Source of the DNA: Lonsdalea britannica
GTDB lineage: Bacteria; Pseudomonadota; Gammaproteobacteria; Enterobacterales; Enterobacteriaceae
Length of the DNA stretch: 14,017 nucleotides
Direction of reading: 5' to 3'
Assembly (NCBI RefSeq): GCF_946477055.1
Contig: NZ_CAMKXG010000070.1
Coordinates: 1-14,017 of the forward strand
Below are positions 7,089 through 14,017 of this stretch, piece after piece (within the stretch, counting starts at the first letter, position 1; the number at the start of each line of letters is the position of its first letter). Under the pieces are notes generated by a model. The model had not been told where the DNA came from. It was given only the letters and a program-made list of their open reading frames with translations, and did no database searches. The position numbers were made by a program, and so were the translations under genes.

Positions 7089-8066
7089 TTAACGCAGTTT
7101 CACCAGTGTCCGACCGGTGACGCGGTTAGCGATGAGATCGGCGGCGGCGGCGGGAACCTCTGCCAATGAGATCTCTTTGGCAATCTGTTCATAGAACGAG
7201 GCGGGCAGCAGTTCGGCCAACCGTTTCCAGGCTTCTTGTCGGCGCGGCGGCGGCGTCATGACAGAATCCACCCCCTGTAACCGTACGTTGCGCAGAATGA
7301 ACGGCATGACGGTGGTTGGCAGCGCGATACCGCCAGCCAGACCGCAGGCGGCGACCGTCGCGCCGTAATTCATCTGCGCGAGCAGCGTCGCCAGCACGTT
7401 ATCGCCCACCGTATCGATAGCGCCAGCCCAGCGCTGTTTCTCCAGCGGACGCGGCGCGGCGGTAAATTCCTGTCGGTCGAGCACCTGTCCGGCGCCCAGC
7501 TGCCGCAGATAATCGCTGTTTTCCGCTCGACCGCTCAGCGCGGTCACCTGATAGCCCAGCGCATGGAGCAGGGCTATCGCGGTGCTGCCCACGCCGCCGC
7601 TGGCGCCGGTGACGATAATCTCGCCATCGGCTGGCGTGACGCCGCCATCTTGCAATGCCATGACGCACAGCATGGCAGTAAATCCTGCGGTGCCTATGAT
7701 CATGGCCTGACGCGCCGAGAGTCCTTCAGGCAGCGCGACCAGCCAGTCGCTGTTCACTCGAGCCGACTGCGCCAGTCCGCCCCAATGATTTTCTCCGACG
7801 CCCCAGCCGGTCAGAATCACGGGCTGGCCGACGGCAAAGGCGGCGGCGTCACTGCTGTGTACGGTGCCTGCGAAGTCAATGCCGGGCACCATTGGAAACT
7901 GGCGGATGATTTTGCCTTGGCCTGTGATAGCCAGCGCATCTTTATAGTTGATGCTCGACCAGGATATATCGACGGTCACGTTCCCTTCCGGCAGTTGCGT
8001 CGGGTCGATGGTGCGGACTTCAGACACCGTTTTACCCTGGTGCTGTTCGAGAATCAGAGCCTGCAT
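7089..8066 (-). CDS. acuI: Probable acrylyl-CoA reductase (NADPH) AcuI
   Basis: AcuI (E. coli YhdH) is a cytoplasmic medium-chain reductase of the quinone-oxidoreductase/YhdH subfamily that reduces acrylyl-CoA to propionyl-CoA with NADPH. It is thought to detoxify the reactive acrylyl-CoA. The 325-residue length fits (E. coli 324). An N-terminal GroES-like domain carries SSINYKDALAITG (37-49) and MVPGIDFAGTV (59-69). The Rossmann domain has the nucleotide loop GASGGVG (154-160). The structural zinc cysteine cluster of alcohol dehydrogenases is absent, as expected for this subfamily. The frame extends upstream to 8162, but the ATG at 8066 has a near-perfect AAGGAGGT site at 6 bases and gives the family start (MQALIL). 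It stands alone between its terminator and the divergent csrD. Substrate specificity is inferred from homology. Confidence 0.94.
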   Translation of the reverse strand: MQALILEQHQGKTVSEVRTIDPTQLPEGNVTVDISWSSINYKDALAITGQGKIIRQFPMVPGIDFAGTVHSSDAAAFAVGQPVILTGWGVGENHWGGLAQSARVNSDWLVALPEGLSARQAMIIGTAGFTAMLCVMALQDGGVTPADGEIIVTGASGGVGSTAIALLHALGYQVTALSGRAENSDYLRQLGAGQVLDRQEFTAAPRPLEKQRWAGAIDTVGDNVLATLLAQMNYGATVAACGLAGGIALPTTVMPFILRNVRLQGVDSVMTPPPRRQEAWKRLAELLPASFYEQIAKEISLAEVPAAAADLIANRVTGRTLVKLR

Positions 8067-8227
8067 GGCATTACCTCCTTTCGGGGAGCGAACAAATAGG
8101 TAGAGGGAAATCAGGTAATGACTATATTGGTAATAGACACGACATGCACTGATAAACCGCAAGGAACAGGCGCCAGTCCCGGTGCCGCATTAATCCGGTT
8201 ATAGCCGTAGGAGTGAAAGACCCAAGG

Positions 8228-10168
8228 ATGAGATTGACCACCAAACTTTCGATGCTGATGACGACGCTGACCCTATTGGCCATCGTACTGATGTTTGTCA
8301 GCAGCATCGCCAGCTTCTTTTACTACAGTCAGAAACGCATGGAGCATCAACTTAAAGCGGTAGCGACCAGCGTCGATCAGGCGCTGCTGGTGAATTCTCC
8401 CAGCGAGATCGTGGCGTGGCTGCCGCCGGTAATGAGGAGCCTGGGGATTGTCGAGCTGGAAATTCAGCAGGGGGCGGACAGCAGTGATGTCGTCAGTCTG
8501 CCGGAAGACAAGCCCGATGACCGCACGATTATGTATCGCCGGGCGCAGATGTCGCTCATGCAGCACCCGAATATCTCGCTGAAAATGATCTACGTCGATC
8601 CGCTGATGGGCTCCCCCCGTTATCTGTTCTCGTTTCTGTCCGTTATGGTGGTGATGCTAGTGATGTCGGTCGCCATCTTTTATGCCGTGCGCTGGCTGCG
8701 GCGGCAGATGGCCGGGCAGGAGCGGCTTGAAGAGCGCGCGCAGCGTATTCTCTACGGCGACAGCGAAGTGGTGCCGCCTGGCTCCGGTCGCGAATGGCCG
8801 GTTAGCGCCAGCGGCGCGCTCGACAAGCTGTTGGGTGACCTGATGGAGGCCCGGGAAGCCAAGGGGCGCGTGGATACGCTGATCCGCGCCTTTGTCGCAC
8901 AGGACGCGGAAACCGGTTTGAATAACCGGTTTTTCTTCGATAACCAGCTCGCCACGCAGCTGGAAGATCCGGAGTCCGTCGGCACGCACGGCGTGGTGAT
9001 GATGGTTCGACTGCCGGATTTCGAGACCCTGCAAGGCACTCACGGTTATGACAGTTCGCTGGCGGAGTATTGCGCAGCCCTGATTAATCAGCTCGCGTTG
9101 TTCGTTAGGCGCTATCCGGCCGCGCTGTTGGCCCGCTATCATCAGAGCGATCTCGCGGTGCTGCTGCCGCATCGTACGTTGAAGGAGGCGGACGGCGTCG
9201 CGGCTCAGATGGTGCGGGCCGCTGAACGCCTGCCCGCACCCTCTTGCATTGATAAAGACGATATTTTGCATATCGGCATCTGCGCCTACCGCAGCGGTCA
9301 GCGTGTGGATCAGGTCATTGAAAACGTGGAAGACGCCACCCGCCATGCCGTATTGCAAGGTGGCAGCGGCTGGTGCGTCTTTGATCGCCGAGTGCCGGAA
9401 AAAGGGCGGGGGAGCGTGAAGTGGCGGACGCTGCTGGAAGACACGCTGTCCCGCGGCGGCCCGCGTCTCTACCAAAAACCGGCGATAACCTGCGAAGGTT
9501 GGGTGCATCACTACGAGCTCAGCAGCCGCATCGATGATGGCACGCAGGAACTGTTGGAGGCGGAATATATGCCGCTTGTGCGTCAGCTCGGCCTCACCGC
9601 CAGCTACGAACGGCTGCTGGTCACCCGTACGCTCGCGCTGATAGCGAGCGATGCCGACGTCACGCTGGCGATCCCCATCACCGTGGATTCCCTGCTACAG
9701 CCGTCATTCCTGCGCTGGCTATGCGAAACGCTGCAACAGAATACGCAGGACCAGCGTCATCGTTTGCTGCTGGAACTGGCCGAGGCCGACGTCTGTCAGT
9801 ATCTCGGACGTCTTCGTCCTGTGATTGCCGAGCTGACCGGATTGGGCTGTCGGCTGGTGGTGGCGCAGGCCGGTCTGACGCTGGTGAGCAGCGCCTACAT
9901 CAAGTCGCTCCCGGTCGAAGTGATTAAGCTGCATCCGGGGCTGGTGCGCGGCGTCGATCAGCATCCGGAGAATCAGCTATTTATCCACAGTCTGACCGAA
10001 GCCTGCGTGGGGACAAAGACGCGCGTTTGCGCCGTCAGCGTTCGTACCCGCAAAGAGTGGCTGGCGTTATTGGATAAGGGCGTTCGTGGCGGTCAGGGCG
10101 AGTTGTTTGCCAACTCGACGCCCGTCGGGAATACGCTGAAAAAATATTCACAGCCGTTCTATGTTTAA
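8228..10168 (+). CDS. csrD: RNase E specificity factor CsrD (degenerate GGDEF/EAL protein)
   Basis: CsrD is an inner-membrane protein that promotes RNase E decay of the CsrB and CsrC small RNAs, thereby freeing CsrA. The 646 residues equal the E. coli length. In order there is a membrane segment (about 8-31), a periplasmic domain (about 32-132), a second membrane segment (about 133-155), a HAMP-like region (about 155-220), a GGDEF-like domain (about 221-390) and an EAL-like domain (about 400-640). The catalytic signatures are lost: HQSDL (305-309) stands where GGDEF should be, and YELSSR (429-434) where the EAL motif should be. It should therefore not make or break cyclic di-GMP, as known for E. 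coli CsrD. A GTG at 8213 could add five residues, but the ATG at 8228 gives the conserved MRLTTK start. Both starts have imperfect Shine-Dalgarno spacing. Confidence 0.96.
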   Translation: MRLTTKLSMLMTTLTLLAIVLMFVSSIASFFYYSQKRMEHQLKAVATSVDQALLVNSPSEIVAWLPPVMRSLGIVELEIQQGADSSDVVSLPEDKPDDRTIMYRRAQMSLMQHPNISLKMIYVDPLMGSPRYLFSFLSVMVVMLVMSVAIFYAVRWLRRQMAGQERLEERAQRILYGDSEVVPPGSGREWPVSASGALDKLLGDLMEAREAKGRVDTLIRAFVAQDAETGLNNRFFFDNQLATQLEDPESVGTHGVVMMVRLPDFETLQGTHGYDSSLAEYCAALINQLALFVRRYPAALLARYHQSDLAVLLPHRTLKEADGVAAQMVRAAERLPAPSCIDKDDILHIGICAYRSGQRVDQVIENVEDATRHAVLQGGSGWCVFDRRVPEKGRGSVKWRTLLEDTLSRGGPRLYQKPAITCEGWVHHYELSSRIDDGTQELLEAEYMPLVRQLGLTASYERLLVTRTLALIASDADVTLAIPITVDSLLQPSFLRWLCETLQQNTQDQRHRLLLELAEADVCQYLGRLRPVIAELTGLGCRLVVAQAGLTLVSSAYIKSLPVEVIKLHPGLVRGVDQHPENQLFIHSLTEACVGTKTRVCAVSVRTRKEWLALLDKGVRGGQGELFANSTPVGNTLKKYSQPFYV

Positions 10169-11525
<1,357 letters not shown>

Positions 11526-11542
11526 TCCGGCCTGCCAGAAAT

Positions 11543-11610
11543 AAAGAAGGGGGAAACCGTATGGATGAAGGTTTTTTGAGTTCATCCCGTCTGGTGGCCC
11601 CCTTTTTCTT
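11543..11610 (+). terminator. Long hairpin between mreB and mreC, probable partial terminator
   Basis: The outer stem pairs AAGAAGGGGG (about 11544-11553) with CCCCCTTTTT (11598-11607), including one G-T. Inside, ACC pairs with GGT, and GGATGAA (11563-11569) pairs with TTCATCC (11581-11587) around an 11-base loop. The distal arm ends in TTTTTCTTT. It begins about 18 bases after the mreB stop and ends about 22 before the mreC start. In E. coli mreB is known to be transcribed more abundantly than mreCD; this hairpin would explain the same here. Confidence 0.7.
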
Positions 11611-11631
11611 TGTCGAGGAATACGCCATTTT

Positions 11632-12636
11632 ATGAAGCCGATTTTTAGCAGGGGACCCTCCCTGCAACTGCGACTTTTTCTTACTGTCATCACCGCGATT
11701 GTCATCATTATTGCTGACAGCCGGCTCGGTACGTTTGTCAAAATCCGCACCTATATGGATACCGCCGTCAGCCCGTTCTATTTTCTGGCGAACGGCCCGC
11801 GCGCGGCGTTGGACAACGTGTCGGCCAAGCTGACCTCCCGGGAGCAGCTGGAGCGCGAGAATACGGCGCTGCGTCAGGAACTGCTGTTGAAGAACAGCGA
11901 CCTGTTGCTGCAAGGACAGCTTAAGCAGGAGAACGCGCGGCTGCGCGAACTGCTGGGCTCCCCGCTGCGTCAGGACGAACACAAGATGGTGACGCAGGTT
12001 CTTTCCGCCGGGATTGACCCCTACAGTGATCAGGTGGTGATCGACAAAGGCGCCGTCAACGGCGTGTATGAAGGCCAGCCGGTCATCAGCGATAAAGGCG
12101 TCGTCGGACAGGTGATCGCCGTTGGGCAACTGACTAGCCGCGTACTGCTGATTTGCGATGCCTCGCATGCGCTGCCGATTCAGGTGCTGCGTAACGACAT
12201 CCGCGTGATTGCCGCAGGTAACGGTTGCACGGAAGATTTGCAGCTGGAGCACTTGCCGAACAATACCGATATTCGCGTCGGAGATGTGCTGGTCACATCT
12301 GGTCTGGGGGGACGCTTCCCCGAAGGCTATCCCGTGGGCGTCATTTCTTCGGTGAAAGTCGACACTCAGCGCGCCTATACTGTGATTCAGGCCCATCCCA
12401 CGGCGGGACTGCAGCGTTTGCGCTATCTTCTCCTATTGTGGGGCGGGGATAACGACGCCCACGCGGCTATCTCACCTCAGGAAGTGCAACGGGTGGCGAA
12501 CGAACGCCTGATGCAGATGATGCCGCATGTGCTGCCGTCGCCTGACTCAATGGGACCGCCAGCGCCCCCGGCAAATGCCGCTTCTCCGACGGACAGCGCC
12601 CCCGTGGGCGGTCGTGCGCCGGGAGGCGAGCAATGA
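11632..12636 (+). CDS. mreC: Rod shape-determining protein MreC
   Basis: MreC is a bitopic inner-membrane protein whose periplasmic part forms filaments and activates the PBP2-RodA cell-wall synthase. The 334 residues comprise a short cytoplasmic N-terminus ([10 protein letters not shown]), one membrane segment (about 12-29), the conserved ADSRLGTF (28-35) and a coiled coil (about 63-108, rich in Leu/Glu/Gln/Arg). The two beta-barrel domains follow (about 115-280), with [26 protein letters not shown] and [20 protein letters not shown] Pro/Ala/Gly-rich tail closes the protein. E. coli MreC is 367 residues; the difference is almost entirely in this tail, which ends [14 protein letters not shown] site lies about 12 bases upstream of the start. 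The stop overlaps the mreD start (ATGA), showing coupling. Confidence 0.98.
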   Translation: MKPIFSRGPSLQLRLFLTVITAIVIIIADSRLGTFVKIRTYMDTAVSPFYFLANGPRAALDNVSAKLTSREQLERENTALRQELLLKNSDLLLQGQLKQENARLRELLGSPLRQDEHKMVTQVLSAGIDPYSDQVVIDKGAVNGVYEGQPVISDKGVVGQVIAVGQLTSRVLLICDASHALPIQVLRNDIRVIAAGNGCTEDLQLEHLPNNTDIRVGDVLVTSGLGGRFPEGYPVGVISSVKVDTQRAYTVIQAHPTAGLQRLRYLLLLWGGDNDAHAAISPQEVQRVANERLMQMMPHVLPSPDSMGPPAPPANAASPTDSAPVGGRAPGGEQ

Positions 12637-13121
12637 ACCGTTATCGTCGTAACGGCAACTGGATCATCTGGCTGTCGTTCCTGATAGCGCTGGTGTTGCA
12701 GATTATGCCGTGGCCGGATGAGATCTACATGTTCCGTCCCTCCTGGCTGACGTTGCTGCTGATTTACTGGGTGATGGCGCTGCCGCACCGGGTGAATGTG
12801 GGAACCGGCTTCATTCTGGGGATCATCACTGATTTGATTCTCGGCGCGACGCTCGGCGTGCGTGCGCTGGGGCTGAGCATCGTGGCCTACCTGGTGGCGT
12901 TTCGCTTCCAGCTCTTCCGCAATATGGCGCTGTGGCAGCAGGCGTTAATCGTGATGCTGCTGTCGCTGATGCTGGATCTGTTGATCTTCTGGGCCGAGTT
13001 TCTGGTTCACGATGTGGCGTTCCGCCCGGAAGTGCTGTGGAACTGCGTGGTTGATGGCGCGCTGTGGCCGTGGCTGTTTTTACTGATGCGGAAAATCCGC
13101 CGTCAGTTCACCGTACAATAG
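12633..13121 (+). CDS. mreD: Rod shape-determining membrane protein MreD
   Basis: MreD is a small polytopic inner-membrane protein of the elongasome. It interacts with MreC and modulates its activation of PBP2. The 162-residue length equals the E. coli protein. Five or so hydrophobic segments are visible, with conserved blocks [15 protein letters not shown] (16-30), [11 protein letters not shown], the charged turn in [20 protein letters not shown] and the basic C-terminus [10 protein letters not shown]. The start ATG overlaps the mreC stop by four bases, so re-initiation is expected; the stop lies 9 bases before yhdE. Near-certain identification. Confidence 0.97.
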   Translation: MNRYRRNGNWIIWLSFLIALVLQIMPWPDEIYMFRPSWLTLLLIYWVMALPHRVNVGTGFILGIITDLILGATLGVRALGLSIVAYLVAFRFQLFRNMALWQQALIVMLLSLMLDLLIFWAEFLVHDVAFRPEVLWNCVVDGALWPWLFLLMRKIRRQFTVQ

Positions 13122-13130
13122 AGGTCGTGC

Positions 13131-13724
13131 ATGACAGCACTGTATTTGGCGTCATCGTCTCCCCGGCGTAAGACCCTTCTGGGAATGCTGGAGATCCCGT
13201 TCGTGACGCTGACGGCTGAAGTGGAAGAGCAGAGACGGCCTGACGAAACGCCGGAACATTATGTGAGCCGTCTGGCGCAGGATAAAGCGGCGGCCGGTGT
13301 GGCCGTGGCGCCGGAGGATCTCCCTGTGCTCGGCGCGGACACCATCGTGGTGCTGGACGGCGACGTGCTGGAAAAACCGCGCGATGAGGCACATGCCGCC
13401 GAGATGCTACGGGCGCTGTCCGGCCGTCGGCATCAGGTGATGACGGCCATCGCACTGGCCGATAAAGAGAAAACATTAAGTCAACGTGTGGTCACCGAAG
13501 TGGTTTTTCGGCGGCTCTCAGAACAGGATATCGTTAGCTATATTGCCAGCGGTGAACCCATGGATAAAGCCGGCGCCTATGGTATCCAGGGCAAAGGCGG
13601 GTGCTTCGTGAAATCCATCGCCGGGAGTTACCACGCCGTTGTGGGACTGCCGCTGGTGGAAACCCTTGACTTGTTCAGCCGATTTGCCGAACTGCGTACA
13701 GCAAGAGGAACCCATGACCGCTGA
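13131..13724 (+). CDS. yhdE: Maf-family dTTP/UTP nucleotide pyrophosphatase YhdE
   Basis: This is a cytoplasmic house-cleaning enzyme of the Maf/ITPase-like family. E. coli YhdE hydrolyses dTTP, UTP and some modified pyrimidine nucleotides to the monophosphate and pyrophosphate. The 197-residue length is the same. Motifs in order are the substrate loop LASSSPRR (6-13), K52 in QDKA, GADT (68-71) with the catalytic-base D70, EKP (81-83) containing K82, the SGRRHQV turn (97-103), and [10 protein letters not shown] (147-156). The GAGGT ribosome-binding site overlaps the mreD stop codon. The 3' end overlaps the rng start by 11 bases. The position after mreBCD led to an early link with septum formation; the nucleotide role is the better-established one. 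Confidence 0.96.
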   Translation: MTALYLASSSPRRKTLLGMLEIPFVTLTAEVEEQRRPDETPEHYVSRLAQDKAAAGVAVAPEDLPVLGADTIVVLDGDVLEKPRDEAHAAEMLRALSGRRHQVMTAIALADKEKTLSQRVVTEVVFRRLSEQDIVSYIASGEPMDKAGAYGIQGKGGCFVKSIAGSYHAVVGLPLVETLDLFSRFAELRTARGTHDR

Positions 13725-14017
13725 GTTACTGGTAAACATTACACCGTCAGAAACGCGCGTCGCTTACATTGATAACGGCACGATGCAGGAAATTCACATC
13801 GAACGTGAAGCCAAGCGCGGCATCGTCGGCAACATCTATAAAGGGCGGGTCAGCCGCGTGCTGCCCGGCATGCAGGCGGCGTTTGTCGATATTGGTCTGG
13901 ATAAGGCCGCTTTTCTGCACGCCTCCGACATCATGCCGCACACCGAATGCGTGGCGGGCGATGAACAGAAAAATTTCCACGTTCGCGACATCGCTGAGCT
14001 GGTGCGTCAGGGGCAGG
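13714..14017 (+). CDS. rng: Ribonuclease G (5' part, cut by window edge)
   Basis: RNase G (CafA) is the RNase E-family endoribonuclease that matures the 5' end of 16S rRNA and decays some mRNAs, acting in the cytoplasm. Only the first 101 codons are present; the E. coli enzyme is 489 residues. The visible part begins [20 protein letters not shown]. It enters the S1 RNA-binding domain at about residue 39, with [22 protein letters not shown] (40-61) and [10 protein letters not shown]. The catalytic DNase I-like domain and zinc-link cysteines lie beyond the edge. The start has a good AGAGGA site inside the end of yhdE and overlaps that gene by 11 bases, so the two are translationally linked. Its paralogue RNase E is excluded by the N-terminus. 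Confidence 0.97.
   Translation, partial: MTAELLVNITPSETRVAYIDNGTMQEIHIEREAKRGIVGNIYKGRVSRVLPGMQAAFVDIGLDKAAFLHASDIMPHTECVAGDEQKNFHVRDIAELVRQGQ

Noticed and set aside
6981..7169. Small plus-strand open frame across the acuI terminator
   Set aside because: It runs through the terminator stem and into the 3' end of acuI antisense, with no ribosome-binding site.
8067..8162. N-terminal extension of acuI to 8162
   Set aside because: The internal ATG at 8066 has an excellent AAGGAGGT site and gives the standard length; the extension covers the divergent promoter region.
8657..9511. 284-codon open frame on the minus strand inside csrD
   Set aside because: Antisense shadow of a conserved gene; His/Arg/Gln-rich translation typical of a reversed GC-rich frame and no ribosome-binding site.

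Overview
The window is an ordinary, gene-dense stretch of an enterobacterial chromosome (Enterobacterales). MreB, AccC, AccB, PanF, PrmA and RNase G can be read almost residue for residue against their Escherichia coli counterparts as I recall them. The order rng-yhdE-mreD-mreC-mreB-csrD-acuI-accB-accC-yhdT-panF-prmA is the E. coli order. Two differences point away from E. coli itself. A type II dehydroquinase gene (aroQ) heads the accBC cluster, and msrPQ lies between aroQ and acuI. The base composition is GC-rich. I would guess the Pectobacteriaceae/Yersiniaceae side of the order (Pectobacterium, Dickeya, Brenneria, Serratia type), but the genus cannot be fixed from the sequence alone.

Layout. 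Bases 1-8066 are read leftward. In transcription order they hold acuI with a strong terminator; a 351-bp spacer; msrP-msrQ (periplasmic methionine sulfoxide reductase and its membrane haem partner); aroQ-accB-accC, ending at a strong terminator; then yhdT-panF-prmA, with prmA running off the left edge. Bases 8228-14017 are read rightward: csrD; a 313-bp non-coding leader; mreB; an mreB-mreC spacer with a long hairpin; mreC-mreD-yhdE; and rng, which runs off the right edge. acuI and csrD are divergent.

How the genes work together. AccB and AccC supply the biotin carrier and biotin carboxylase of acetyl-CoA carboxylase, and AroQ makes 3-dehydroshikimate. PanF imports pantothenate, the coenzyme A precursor, so the left block leans towards CoA and acyl metabolism. 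MsrPQ repairs oxidised periplasmic proteins. CsrD targets the CsrB/C small RNAs for RNase E decay. MreBCD is the rod-shape (elongasome) system, followed by a Maf-family nucleotide pyrophosphatase and RNase G.

I found no mobile element, tRNA, rRNA, CRISPR array or defence system, and no convincing novel system. The points worth a second look are regulatory: competing hairpins in the aroQ-accBC leader and upstream of mreB, the mreB-mreC terminator-like hairpin, the unexplained spacer upstream of msrP, and MreC's short C-terminal tail.
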